Shown here: positions 26,179-36,300 of the stretch, in pieces
How the letters are laid out: every line of letters starts with the position of its first letter
How positions within the stretch are numbered: the first letter of the stretch is position 1
Assembly (NCBI GenBank): GCA_019748175.1
Contig: JAIEPX010000008.1
Coordinates: 186,001 to 250,000, forward strand
Origin: Gammaproteobacteria bacterium
GTDB taxonomy: Bacteria > Pseudomonadota > Gammaproteobacteria > JAIEPX01
DNA length: 64,000 nucleotides
Reading direction: 5' to 3'
Program-made: the position numbers and the translations under genes
Notes under the pieces: generated by a model
Databases searched by the model: none
Told to the model about the DNA's origin: nothing
Seen by the model: the letters and a program-made list of their open reading frames with translations, nothing else

Positions 26179-26826
26179 ATGCCAGAAGATGCATTAGAGC
26201 TAGTGACGCTCAGGAATAATTTTTATAGGGATAATTATCGTCGTTTAGTGATGGCGTTGCTCATTTTATTGAGCATAAATGCCGCTCTAATCGGTATTGT
26301 TATTTATCAATTTTCATCACGTCCTGAACCACGTTATTTTGCAACCAGCGCTGATGGAAAAATCACCCCAATTTATGCTCTTGATGTCCCAATGGTCTCT
26401 GCATCAGCATTATTATCATGGGCAAATCAGGCGGCAGTCGCTGCATTTAGTTACAATTTTGCAAACTATCGCCAAGCATTACAGGATGCTTCTGATTATT
26501 TCACCCCAGAAGGTTGGAAAGATTTTCAAGCAGCGTTGGAAAGTTCAAATAACCTTAGTGCTGTGATTACAAAAAAATTGGTTGTTTCTGCAGTGGCAAC
26601 CGGAGCTCCCGTTATTATTGACCAAGGCGTTATTTATGGTCGATATTCTTGGAAAGTTCAAATGCCATTACTTGTTAACTTTCAAAGTGCAAGCACAAAT
26701 TTTCAGACACCATTACTAGTTACGTTACTCATTACTCGTGTGTCAACGCTTTATGTACCTAAAGGGATCGCAATTGCTCAATACATTGCGGCTCCAGCCG
26801 GTGGTAAAACAGCGATTGGGGGCTAA
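26179..26826 (+). CDS. icmL: Dot/Icm inner-membrane protein DotI (IcmL)
   Basis: DotI/IcmL is an inner-membrane protein with a VirB8-like periplasmic domain. The 215-aa product has a short cytosolic N-terminus with LVTLRNNFYRDNYRR, one membrane span (about 22-44) and the periplasmic domain containing YFTPEGWKDFQAALESS. Length matches Legionella (~212). The truncated paralogue icmM/dotJ, which precedes icmL in Legionella, is absent here. icmK starts 10 bases after the stop. Confidence 0.95.
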   Translation: MPEDALELVTLRNNFYRDNYRRLVMALLILLSINAALIGIVIYQFSSRPEPRYFATSADGKITPIYALDVPMVSASALLSWANQAAVAAFSYNFANYRQALQDASDYFTPEGWKDFQAALESSNNLSAVITKKLVVSAVATGAPVIIDQGVIYGRYSWKVQMPLLVNFQSASTNFQTPLLVTLLITRVSTLYVPKGIAIAQYIAAPAGGKTAIGG

Positions 26827-26836
26827 GCAGGGAGCC

Positions 26837-27994
26837 ATGATGAAAAGAGTATTACTGATTACTTCAAGTGTAGTGTTAGGGTCAATAGCGATTCTGGCAG
26901 TTGCTCAACAGCAGCAGCCAGGGCTTTCGGCACTGCAGCAACAATTGCAAAAATTAAATGATACGACGCAGGGAGGGCCAGGGTCGACATCCGATATCAA
27001 TCCACCGATTAGCCCAGCTGGTGGCCTTACCCCTGCCGCACCTGGTGGAACGCCTCCAACCGGTGCTGTCCAATCTGCTCCAGGGCCGAATTTTGTGCCC
27101 GGACCCACTGCGCAGCCTTCGCTTGCTGGTGCAGCAGCTCAGCAGGGAACTGTAGATGTTAATGGGCTACCGATTCCGGGCCAAGCAACTGTAGGCGCAC
27201 CAGTAGCGCCTGAAGTAATTTTACCCCCAGTTCGCGATCAAGCCTTCGAAGAAACGGTGAGAACTCAGCTGCCCATGACGCCCGAACAAATTCGAACGTT
27301 AAAATCAATGTTTGATGAAGCTCAAAAAGCGGCCTCTGAAACTCCAGGGACTCCGCCTAAACCAACATCAAACTCGCAAATTGTAGATTTATCACCGGGA
27401 GCGACTCCACCTATCATCCGATTACAGGGTGGATTTGTGTCTTCTATCGTATTTTTAGACGCTACGGGTTCACCTTGGCCTATTGCCGCTTACGATTTGG
27501 GTGATCCACGATCGTTTAATATTCAGTGGGACCAGAAAGGTAATACGTTAATGGTGCAAGCCATCAGTGGTTATAAGACTGGTAATCTGGGGGTAGTGTT
27601 GCAAGGTTTGAACACACCGATAATGTTAACGTTGTTACCTGGACAAAAAGCGGTTGATTATCGTGTAGATTTGAGATTGCCCGGTTTAGGTCCTAATTCA
27701 GTCACAACCGTGACTCATTTGCCAGGTAAAGAAACACCTGCTCTATTGGATGTTTTAAACGGTGTTCCCCCACAAGGTAGCACGACGTTAAAAGTTTCTG
27801 GATGTAGTAAGTGCAACGCTTGGTTGTACAATGGCGAAATATTCTTACGTACTCGTTTTACTGTGTTGTCACCCGGTTGGATAGCAACTCTGACGAGTGC
27901 CGATGGTACGCATGCTTATCAGTTACCCTCGACACCAGTCGTTTTGGTATCTGATAAAGGAAAGACGAATACTTTGACAGTGGAAGGATTCTAA
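26837..27994 (+). CDS. icmK: Dot/Icm outer-membrane core protein DotH (IcmK)
   Basis: DotH/IcmK is the outer-membrane core protein placed by DotC and DotD. The 385-aa product has a signal peptide (to about residue 24), a Gln/Pro/Gly-rich linker (25-115) and a C-terminal beta-rich domain with CSKCNAWLYNGEIFLRTRF. Two adjacent ATG codons (26837, 26840) are possible starts; AGGGAG is better spaced from the second. It ends 3 bases before icmE. Confidence 0.94.
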   Translation: MMKRVLLITSSVVLGSIAILAVAQQQQPGLSALQQQLQKLNDTTQGGPGSTSDINPPISPAGGLTPAAPGGTPPTGAVQSAPGPNFVPGPTAQPSLAGAAAQQGTVDVNGLPIPGQATVGAPVAPEVILPPVRDQAFEETVRTQLPMTPEQIRTLKSMFDEAQKAASETPGTPPKPTSNSQIVDLSPGATPPIIRLQGGFVSSIVFLDATGSPWPIAAYDLGDPRSFNIQWDQKGNTLMVQAISGYKTGNLGVVLQGLNTPIMLTLLPGQKAVDYRVDLRLPGLGPNSVTTVTHLPGKETPALLDVLNGVPPQGSTTLKVSGCSKCNAWLYNGEIFLRTRFTVLSPGWIATLTSADGTHAYQLPSTPVVLVSDKGKTNTLTVEGF

Positions 27995-27997
27995 CGC

Positions 27998-30298
27998 ATG
28001 GCTGACGAAGGCAAATCCTACGGAGTAGGTGGATCATCTGGACGTTTTCGAACGTTTATTATTTTCATCATTGGTCTGGTCTTTGTGATCGGAATAATGG
28101 CTTATTTATATCATCGCCATAATGCCCAAGGTGGTGTAGAAAGCGCAGCGTCACTTGCGAGAGCGCCAAGTATTGGCTCGGTTCCTGGTGAGGCAACCAC
28201 ACCCGAGTATGCTCGAACCGTAGAGCAAGAAAATATTCGACAAGCCGACGAAGCGGCAAAATCGGGCGGTAGTTCTGTTGCAACTATTGTGAGACCTCTT
28301 TTTGCAGGGGGTGGGGAATTTGAATCCTCCGATTCTGCGAAACCTGGTTGTACGATGGATGATCTGAAGAAAGCACGTGCAGCGGGCGTTAAAGCTAGCG
28401 AGCTCAAATGTCGTGGTTGCTCTGCCAAAGATTTAAGGGCTGCGGGTTATACAGCGGCTGAGTTGGTTGAGGCGGGTTTTAGTGCCGCTGATCTTGGTAG
28501 GGCGGGTTTTACTGCTGCAGAACTCAAGGCGGCGGGTGTCACTGCAGCCGAGTTGTTGAAAGCTGGATTTAGTCCTAATCAACTGGCTCAAGCGGGCTAC
28601 TCAGTATGTGATTTGGCTCAAGCGGGTACAAAACCTAATCAATTACAAGCGGCTGGTTTTACTGTTGAGCAGATGGCTGAAGCTGGGATTGGTGTTAAAC
28701 CGGGTAAAGATGCTCCAAAAGATTGCAATCCTCAAGGTTTGGCGCGGGCTAAGCGATCAGGTATTACTGCGGCTGAAATGCGTCAGTTAAATTGTGGCGC
28801 AGCTGCATTGCGTACGGCTGGCTATACAGCGCGTGAATTAAAAGCAGCTTGCTATTCGGCTGCAGAATTGAAAGCAGCTGGGTTTACAGCGGCTGAGCTA
28901 AAAGAGGCTGGATTTACAGCGGCAGAGTTACGTGCGGCAGGCTATACTGCTAAAGAACTTAAGGATGCTGGTTTCAGTGCGAAAGAATTGCGAGAAGGTG
29001 GATTTTCGGCTGAGCAGCTCCGGAAAGCGGGATATACTCCCGATGAATTACGTGCTGCTGGGTATACGCAGGGTGATTTGCAAAGAGCCGGATTCACTGC
29101 GGAGGAACTAGGGCAAGGTGTAGCAGGAAACCCTGCTGATAATGCGGTTTTATTGGCCGCTAAAGCTGCACTAGAAAATCCCTGTAGTGAGCTGTCATTG
29201 CAAAATGCCAGAAAGCAAAATATATCGGTCGAGCAATTGAAATCGTTTAAGTGTACTGCTGCTCAATTGCAAAACGCTGGTTTTGATCCGCGCGTCGTCG
29301 CAGCGGCTGCATTACAAAATCCTTGCAGTGATGCATCGTTGCAAATGGCTAGACAGCAAGGTATCAGCGTTGAAAAACTGAAGACATTCCAATGTTCAGC
29401 TGCGCAGTTAACTAAGGCTGGCTTCGATCCTGCTACGGTAGCAGCGGCGGCGGCAATGGCTGTGGCTGGAAACGTTGCAAGCAAAGGTCCTTGGGCAGGA
29501 CAAGATGCCTATGAACGAAGTTTAACGCCTGACCAACGACGAGACCTGCTAGACAAAACCTCTCAAGCTATGGAAAACGTAACAGGCTCTATGTTTGGTG
29601 GATGGGTTCCACCTTCAAATCAGGTCTATATTGCTGCAACCCCGACTAAAGATCGAGGGGATGGTGGTGATGCTAAAGGACATGGTGGCGGCGGTCGTGA
29701 TGGCGGTGGCGCTGGATCCGAAGGTACTAAAAAAGTGAAGGGTACCATCGTTAAAGCTGGGACAATCATGTATGCAAGCCTTGATACGAGCGTCAATTCT
29801 GATGAGAAGAGCCCAATTCTGGCAACTGTCGTATCAGGCCCTTTGAGAGGTGCCCGACTAATTGGTGAGTTTGCTTTGCAAGGTGACGTTGTTATTGTGA
29901 ATTTCAATAAGATTAACTTACCTCAATTACCGGCCAGTGTAGCCTTTAAAGGTGTAGCTATCGACCCTGAAACTGCGCGTACAGCGTTGGCGCATAACGT
30001 CGATAATCACTATTTACTCCGTTACGGATCCTTATTTGCCTCTTCTTTTGTTTCGGGATTGGCAACGGCTGTCTCGTCCTCAGGTTCTCAGTCATCCTCA
30101 GGTGCCGGCGGATTAGTGATAACCCGTGCTCCATTAACTACCTTTGAGACAATCTTAACCGCTCTCGGTGCGGTTGGAACAGCCTATTCAAGTGTCATGG
30201 GGGCTAACTTCAATACTCCGCCGACCGTCACTATCGAAGGTGGCGCTGCGATTGGGATCTTATTGACAGATGATTTGGAGTTACCTGAAAGGATCTAA
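27998..30298 (+). CDS. icmE: Dot/Icm channel protein DotG (IcmE)
   Basis: DotG/IcmE spans the envelope and forms the central channel. The 766-aa product has one membrane span (about 17-38), a large block of ~10-residue repeats of the type AAELKAAGFT (about 105-370, with degenerate units to ~480) and a C-terminal VirB10-like domain (about 560-766, with KGTIVKAGTIMYASLDTSVN). Legionella DotG is longer (~1050 aa) because it has more repeats. The start follows icmK by 3 bases. Confidence 0.95.
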   Translation: MADEGKSYGVGGSSGRFRTFIIFIIGLVFVIGIMAYLYHRHNAQGGVESAASLARAPSIGSVPGEATTPEYARTVEQENIRQADEAAKSGGSSVATIVRPLFAGGGEFESSDSAKPGCTMDDLKKARAAGVKASELKCRGCSAKDLRAAGYTAAELVEAGFSAADLGRAGFTAAELKAAGVTAAELLKAGFSPNQLAQAGYSVCDLAQAGTKPNQLQAAGFTVEQMAEAGIGVKPGKDAPKDCNPQGLARAKRSGITAAEMRQLNCGAAALRTAGYTARELKAACYSAAELKAAGFTAAELKEAGFTAAELRAAGYTAKELKDAGFSAKELREGGFSAEQLRKAGYTPDELRAAGYTQGDLQRAGFTAEELGQGVAGNPADNAVLLAAKAALENPCSELSLQNARKQNISVEQLKSFKCTAAQLQNAGFDPRVVAAAALQNPCSDASLQMARQQGISVEKLKTFQCSAAQLTKAGFDPATVAAAAAMAVAGNVASKGPWAGQDAYERSLTPDQRRDLLDKTSQAMENVTGSMFGGWVPPSNQVYIAATPTKDRGDGGDAKGHGGGGRDGGGAGSEGTKKVKGTIVKAGTIMYASLDTSVNSDEKSPILATVVSGPLRGARLIGEFALQGDVVIVNFNKINLPQLPASVAFKGVAIDPETARTALAHNVDNHYLLRYGSLFASSFVSGLATAVSSSGSQSSSGAGGLVITRAPLTTFETILTALGAVGTAYSSVMGANFNTPPTVTIEGGAAIGILLTDDLELPERI

Positions 30299-30339
30299 TG
30301 TTGACGGCACAGCAGTTCCCACTAAACATTATGTGATGG

Positions 30340-30362
30340 GAATTGCTGGGTTCCAGCAATTC
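30340..30362 (+). terminator. Hairpin between icmE and icmG, possible attenuator
   Basis: GAATTGCTGG and CCAGCAATTC form a perfect 10-bp stem with a GTT loop, followed by a T-rich but interrupted stretch. It could reduce read-through from icmE and is followed at once by a new promoter element. Confidence 0.55.
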
Positions 30363-30372
30363 TAATTTTCTC

Positions 30373-30381
30373 TGCTATACT
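30373..30381 (+). promoter_or_regulatory. Extended -10 promoter for icmG-icmC-icmD-icmJ-icmB
   Basis: TGCTATACT lies about 45 bases before the icmG ATG. It is the same nonamer as upstream of icmW. No strong -35 is visible. Confidence 0.5.
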
Positions 30382-30425
30382 TGAAGAGTGGAGCCTTAAG
30401 CTATTTTTGAATGGAGTTAAAGGTT

Positions 30426-31601
30426 ATGGTCGCTGACAATGACAAAAACGGTGAAGAATATAATCCTGAAGTTTCAGGTGTAGAGCATCCTGAAGAGATT
30501 TCAGAAGATGAATATTCACCTGTGCGTGACGAAGAGCCTGTAGCTGGTACTGCTGCACTTCAGGAAAAGAGCTCACCTCTTAAAAAAGTAGGTGTTGCTA
30601 TCGTATTAATTGTCGCTGTATTTGCAGTAGCTTCTTATTTGACCCATAAGAAAAAAGTGCGATTGGCTGAACAATCTGAAACAACAGCGATAGTTACAAA
30701 TTCGATTGCGGCTCCAGCTCCAGAATCTAATAATGATTCAGAGTCTGCAAAATCAGATCAAGCTACAAAAACAGATGTTGTAGAAAATAAACCCGCAGAC
30801 AAACCTGAATTAAAACCTGAAGCGCCAGCTTCAACGGCTGCACCTAGTGTGGTAACACAGAAAGAAGAGAGTGGAGCAAAACCTGAAAAAACAGACGCAG
30901 TGATTCCGACGAGCAGTAAACAACTTGAAGACAGTGCTGCTAAAATGGCTATGGCTGCTGATACTTCAGCACCACCAAAAACAGATTCTGCAAATGCGAG
31001 TGTGGCCGAAGCAATTACTGCAGCAACTCCTGCTCCTACTGCAGAAACACCGGCAACGCCAGTTGCAACACAAGTGCCAAATGATATCGATAAACAGATT
31101 TCAGCTTTAAAAGAACAAGCTAAAACAAATGAAACTAAACTAAATGATATCAATACACATGTGACAAATTTGGATAACGCAATTTCTAAATTGAATAATT
31201 CAATTTCTACTTTGGATAAAAAAATCGGCGATATGACAGTGGTGTCAAAAGTAGACAGAAAACCTGTTACGCGTGAGAGGATTGTTATGCAAAAACGACC
31301 TTTACGTCCTGTTAAATTAGAGCGTAATCGTCCAAAACACGCTATGATGAATATGGGAATGAACGCTGTAGAAAATACTGCTGGTAAGTCAGGACATGAA
31401 AATTTTGATAAAACTGCCTATAATATACGAGCAATTGTACCTGGTCGGGCTTGGATAGAAAGTCCAAGTGGTTATAAATTTTCAATCAGTGTTGGTGATA
31501 GAGTTTTAGGCTACGGAACAGTAACTCAAATAAATGCGGATTATGGAGAAGTAACGTTTGATGGTGGAGATGTGATTAAATATGGGTCTGATGACCATTA
31601 A
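30426..31601 (+). CDS. icmG: Dot/Icm inner-membrane protein DotF (IcmG)
   Basis: DotF/IcmG is an inner-membrane protein that contacts DotG and affects its assembly. The 391-aa product has an acidic N-terminus (ISEDEYSPVRDEEP), one membrane span (about 53-73), a long Ala/Pro/Glu/Thr-rich linker (75-215), a coiled coil with repeating NLDNAISKLNNS (220-265) and a C-terminal periplasmic domain (325-391). Legionella DotF is ~269 aa, so the linker is expanded. The ATG at 30426 is favoured by the upstream GGAG. Confidence 0.88.
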   Translation: MVADNDKNGEEYNPEVSGVEHPEEISEDEYSPVRDEEPVAGTAALQEKSSPLKKVGVAIVLIVAVFAVASYLTHKKKVRLAEQSETTAIVTNSIAAPAPESNNDSESAKSDQATKTDVVENKPADKPELKPEAPASTAAPSVVTQKEESGAKPEKTDAVIPTSSKQLEDSAAKMAMAADTSAPPKTDSANASVAEAITAATPAPTAETPATPVATQVPNDIDKQISALKEQAKTNETKLNDINTHVTNLDNAISKLNNSISTLDKKIGDMTVVSKVDRKPVTRERIVMQKRPLRPVKLERNRPKHAMMNMGMNAVENTAGKSGHENFDKTAYNIRAIVPGRAWIESPSGYKFSISVGDRVLGYGTVTQINADYGEVTFDGGDVIKYGSDDH

Positions 31602-31617
31602 TTGAGAGGTGGTATGT

Positions 31618-32208
31618 ATGAAGCGGCTGTTCGATATAAGTTTAGCATTTATTGTTTTGTTACTTATGCCAACAGTGGTAAGTGCGGTATCAGCGCAAGA
31701 TTTGAACAAAATGTTGGCAACGTTAGATGAAAGTGTCCCAGGACTTATTCAACTACTGTTTGGGGCTTCTTACGTTGCGGGTGTGTTTTTTATATTTTTG
31801 GCGATTAATAAACTGAAAGTTTATGCGCAAGCACTTTCGCAGATGTCGTCAGAAAAAAGTATAACGAAACCGATTTTGTTGTTAATGGTAGGCGTCGGTT
31901 TTATTTGGTTGCCAGCTTTAATGGATTCGTTTTTGTATACGCTCTGGAATTACGGAACTGATTCGGTATTAGCGTATCCAGCAAACACCGATATTTGGGT
32001 ACAGCTTACGAATCCGTTAATAAATTTACTTCGAGTATTTGGTTTAATATCCATTGTTCGAGGTTGGGGAATGCTCGCTAAACTGGGCTCAGAGGGGCAG
32101 CATCAAGGTGTGACAGGTAAGGCCATTATTCATATTGTTGGTGGCGTTTTCGCTTGGAATATCGTGGGAGTTTGGGATGTCGTTACAAACTCATTGGGTA
32201 TTGCTTAG
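31618..32208 (+). CDS. icmC: Dot/Icm inner-membrane protein DotE (IcmC)
   Basis: DotE/IcmC is a polytopic inner-membrane Dot/Icm protein. The 196-aa product has about four hydrophobic spans (6-22, 42-62, 80-100, 165-185) and length equal to the family (~194). The ATG at 31618 with GAGAGGTGG upstream is preferred over an in-frame GTG nine bases before. It follows icmG by 16 bases. Confidence 0.9.
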   Translation: MKRLFDISLAFIVLLLMPTVVSAVSAQDLNKMLATLDESVPGLIQLLFGASYVAGVFFIFLAINKLKVYAQALSQMSSEKSITKPILLLMVGVGFIWLPALMDSFLYTLWNYGTDSVLAYPANTDIWVQLTNPLINLLRVFGLISIVRGWGMLAKLGSEGQHQGVTGKAIIHIVGGVFAWNIVGVWDVVTNSLGIA

Positions 32209-32243
32209 TGGTAAATAGTGTTTACTTAAACGGAGGAAGAGAA

Positions 32244-32693
32244 ATGAAAGTTAATTTGAAAGCTCTGGCAAAAACTGGCGGGATCGCCATGATTTTCGCA
32301 GCGGGTTTTATTGCGACTGAGGTATTAGCGCAAGGATCTGGTGGTGCTTCTGGTGGTGAAACCATCGGTACTATTGCTGCGCGTATTACTCAATCATTTA
32401 CAAGCTTAGGTCAATTAATTTTGGCAATTGCGTTTGTAGGTGGTTTGGGATTTACAATGGCAGCTATCTTTAAGTTTAAACAACATAAAGATAACCCAAC
32501 ACAAATTCCGTTGGGAACTCCTATCGCAATGTTAGCAATTGGTATCGTATTGATGTTTTTACCAGGTATTATTACACCTGCAGGTACAACATTATTCGGA
32601 TCAAATGCTTCATCTTCAGCCGGTGGTTTAACAGGTCAAGCTGGACTTGCTACATTGCCTGGACAAGGTTCATCCGGTGGTGGAAACCCATAG
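32244..32693 (+). CDS. icmD: Dot/Icm inner-membrane protein DotP (IcmD)
   Basis: DotP/IcmD is a small inner-membrane protein, VirB2-like in size and topology. The 149-aa product has a signal-like N-terminus (to about residue 27, ending EVLAQ), two membrane spans (about 54-74 and 90-110) and a Gly/Ser-rich C-terminus. The start at 32244 follows CGGAGGAAGAG. An upstream in-frame extension would overlap icmC and is unlikely. Confidence 0.9.
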   Translation: MKVNLKALAKTGGIAMIFAAGFIATEVLAQGSGGASGGETIGTIAARITQSFTSLGQLILAIAFVGGLGFTMAAIFKFKQHKDNPTQIPLGTPIAMLAIGIVLMFLPGIITPAGTTLFGSNASSSAGGLTGQAGLATLPGQGSSGGGNP

Positions 32694-32702
32694 TAGTAAT
32701 TT

Positions 32703-33320
32703 ATGGATAGAACTGAATTAAAATTGAAGGCTCAGCCACAAGCATGGCGTCTGTTTTCGACGAGGAAAGCAGATCCTGCTTTCAAGAAATTCGCCGAAAA
32801 GGTATTGGAGCGTGATCGTCACGTTTGTCAATTCTGCGGATTTCAAGCAGACGAATATATGGAAGTGGTGAATAAAGACAATGATTATGCCAACACAAAA
32901 ATGGACAACATGATTACTGTTTGCCCTTTGTGTATGCAATGCTTGTTTATTGAGTCAATTGATTTTAATGATTATGGCGGTGGTAAAATTATTTATTTAC
33001 CGGAGATGTCACAAGCCGAATTAAATGGGTTGTGTCATGTTATTTTTTGTGCGATAGCCAATGCAACGGATTATCGCACGAATGCACAGACGATCTACCG
33101 CGATTTAAAATTGCGGATACAAGTTGTAGATGAAATACTGGGTGAAGGTATGAGTAACCCAGTAAAATTAGGGCAAATGTTAATTGATGCCCCCGTTGAA
33201 GATCGCGATAGGGTGCAAGAGACATTACTGAAAGATCTGCGATTATTACCGTCGAAAACAAAATTCGATGCGCAGATTCATTCATGGGCAGCTAGCGCGC
33301 TAAAAGATCTAGCAGCTTAA
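32703..33320 (+). CDS. icmJ: Dot/Icm coupling-complex zinc protein DotN (IcmJ)
   Basis: DotN/IcmJ is a cytosolic zinc-binding subunit that bridges the DotL C-terminus in the coupling complex. The 205-aa product (208 in Legionella) has two cysteine pairs, CQFC and CPLCMQC, in the first 85 residues, consistent with the family's zinc site and HNH-like fold. It lies 9 bases after icmD and 33 before icmB. Confidence 0.95.
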   Translation: MDRTELKLKAQPQAWRLFSTRKADPAFKKFAEKVLERDRHVCQFCGFQADEYMEVVNKDNDYANTKMDNMITVCPLCMQCLFIESIDFNDYGGGKIIYLPEMSQAELNGLCHVIFCAIANATDYRTNAQTIYRDLKLRIQVVDEILGEGMSNPVKLGQMLIDAPVEDRDRVQETLLKDLRLLPSKTKFDAQIHSWAASALKDLAA

Positions 33321-33353
33321 AAGGATTTATGATTGACATTGTGAGGGAACATA

Positions 33354-36300
33354 ATGACCTTGGCTAATTCGTTATTTAATGGTGTCGATACCTTTATAGC
33401 TTGGCTTAATACTTCTTTAAGACAGACAATGGCATCTTATTGTTCATTGCAAACTGCCGATAGTCCTACAGTATTGGTGGGGCATGATGGTGCTTTGATG
33501 TCAATTATTAGAGTTCGAGGTGTTAAAGCGTTAATCGGTACAGAAGAATTTAATCGAATGCAACAAGGATTGCAGTTTGCATTACAGACTGCGATGAAGC
33601 GCAAAGGTCATGTGATTCAGGTGCTTTTTTCTTATAATAAAGATCAAGTGAAAGAAAAAATACATGAAATTTTAGAACCTGCTTACGAAACATCAAGAGT
33701 CGTTGGATTATCTCTCGAAGATTTATTTTTAGAAAGAGAAAACTTTCTCGCTAAATATTGCGCATACGAGGAAGTGTATTTAGCTTTGTGGACTCGACCA
33801 ACAGCAATGACAAATGAACAACGTAAACGTGCACTCAAAGAAAAACGTGCTACAGCTAAAGATAGAAAACTCCCTGTGTTTGTCAATACTCAAAATGTGA
33901 TGGCAGCTATTGCCGACATTCGTGAACAGCATGACTCTTTTGTGCGAGCCATGAGTAATGATTTATCTGGATTAGGAATTGTTGGTAATATACTACCAGT
34001 GCACGAAGCATTGCACGCGGTGCGCCATAGTATAGATCCTAATTTCACCGACGCAAACTGGCGTCCGCTTTTACCCGGAGATAAAATTACTATTAGAGAA
34101 CCACATGATATCACAGGAGATATTGGTGATATATTGTGGCCAAGCTTAGCTCGGCAATTATTACCCCGTGATGCTGAAAACATGGATATTCGAACGTGTA
34201 AAATAGGTGATTTAATTTACGGATCTGTATTTATTGATTTATTTCCTAAAGAAATTCAACAATTCGTTTCATTATTTTCTCGAACATTACAAACACAAAT
34301 TCCTTGGAGAATTTCGTTTTTAATCGAGAGTGGTGGATTAGATTCTGTAAGACTACGTGCCGCACTTTCTTCGGTGTTAAGTTTTGCTTCTTCAGATAAT
34401 CGATTATTTAATGATTCTGTGAATCTTCTCAAATATATTAACATCAATACAGACGATGCTGTTGTGAAGTTACGTGTTTCTGCTTGCACGTGGGCTCCCG
34501 AAGGTGATATTCGTTTACTGCGATCTCGAACAGCGCAATTGGCTAAAGCGATTCAAGGTTGGGGTTCGTGTGATGTGTCTGAAGTGTGTGGAGATCCATT
34601 TGATGGCGTTTGCTCGAGCATGTTGGGTGTTACACCTGATAGCGTTGCGCCCGCTTCTGTGGCCCCGTTATCTGATGTGCTCTATATGTTGCCGATTTTT
34701 AGACCTTCCTCGCCGTGGGAACATGGTGCAATATTGTTCCGTACACCTGACGGAAAACCGTGGCCGTATCAACCTGGGTCTAGTCAACAAACAACATGGA
34801 TTGATTTAGTTTTTGCAAGGCCTGGTTCAGGTAAATCGGTTCTCTCGAATGCGATTAATTTAGCATTATGTTTATCAAGCGGAATTCAACGATTGCCAAG
34901 AATCGCTATTATTGATATTGGACATTCAAGTAGTGGATTAGTTTCATTATTAAAAGAAGCGTTACCACCTGCTCAACGACATTATGCAGCTTATTATCGA
35001 TTACGCATGACACCTGAATTTGCAATCAATCCTTTTGACACCCAGTTAGGAAATCGCTTTCCTACACCACAAGAACGCAGCTTCTTGGTGAATTTTATCA
35101 CATTATTAGGAACGCCAGTCGGTGCAGAAAAATCCTATGATGGCATCACTGATATGGCGGGAATTGTTGTAGACGAAATGTACAAAGATCTTTCTGACAA
35201 CGGTAATCCAAAAGTTTATACACCTGGTGTTGAAGATATTGTTGATGGATGTTTGGAAGAAATTGGTTTTGTTCGAGATCAACATTCAACTTGGTGGGAA
35301 GTCACCGATGCATTATTTACGGCTGGTTTTACGCATGAAGCGACATTATCACAACGTCATGCCATGCCTGTTTTATCGGAAGCTGCTTCTATTTGCCGTA
35401 TGCCTGCAATTGAAGATCTTTACGGAAAAATTAAAGCACCTACAGGTGAAACCCTCGTTGCTGCATTTTCTCGAATGATTTCAGGTGCAGTACGTGAATA
35501 TCCAATTATTGCGCAAGTAACAAAATTTGATATTGGTGATGCTCGTGTAGTTTCATTAGACTTGGATGAAGTAGCAAAGAGTGGCGGTGATGCTGCAAAT
35601 CGACAAACGTCTGTAATGTATATGTTAGCACGATATGTTTTGGGTCGAAATTTCTTCTTAACCGAAGAAAATGTGGGCGATATGACGGAAGCTTATCGTG
35701 ATTATCATTCAAAACGTGTTCAAGAAATTAGAGAAGATTTAAAACGATTAGTGTTTGATGAATTCCATCGTACCTCGAAAGTTCAAGCAGTGCGTGATCA
35801 AGTTATTCAAGATATGCGTGAGGGACGAAAATGGAAAGTTCAAATCGCATTGTTATCTCAGTCCTTGGAAGATTTTGATGATGTGATGGTTGAATTTGCG
35901 ACCTCGGTATTTATTATGGATGCAGGTCCTGAGCAAGCCATTGCTAAGACTCAAAAAGTATTTGGTTTATCGCCGACGGCAGTAAGGGCATTACGAAATC
36001 GAGTGCATGGTCCTCGCGAAGGTGGTGCGACATTCTTAGCGCAATTCGCTACTAAAGAAGGTATTAATATTCAATTGTTAACGAGCACGTTGGGTCCTGT
36101 TGAATTATGGTCTTTTAGTACCACAGCTGAAGATGCCAATATTCGTAATCAATTATATCGAAAATTGGGGCCACGCGAAGCGAGAAAAGTATTAGCTGCA
36201 TTATTTCCGAGTGGTAGCGCAACGAAATTAATTGAAGAACGTTTATCTGAATCTCGTGAGAAATTAGGTCTCAGCGATGAAGAAGCTAAAGGTGGAGTCA

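Noticed and set aside
28350-29110. Repetitive DNA as a possible satellite or assembly error
   Set aside because: It is in frame in icmE and encodes the ~10-residue repeats typical of DotG.
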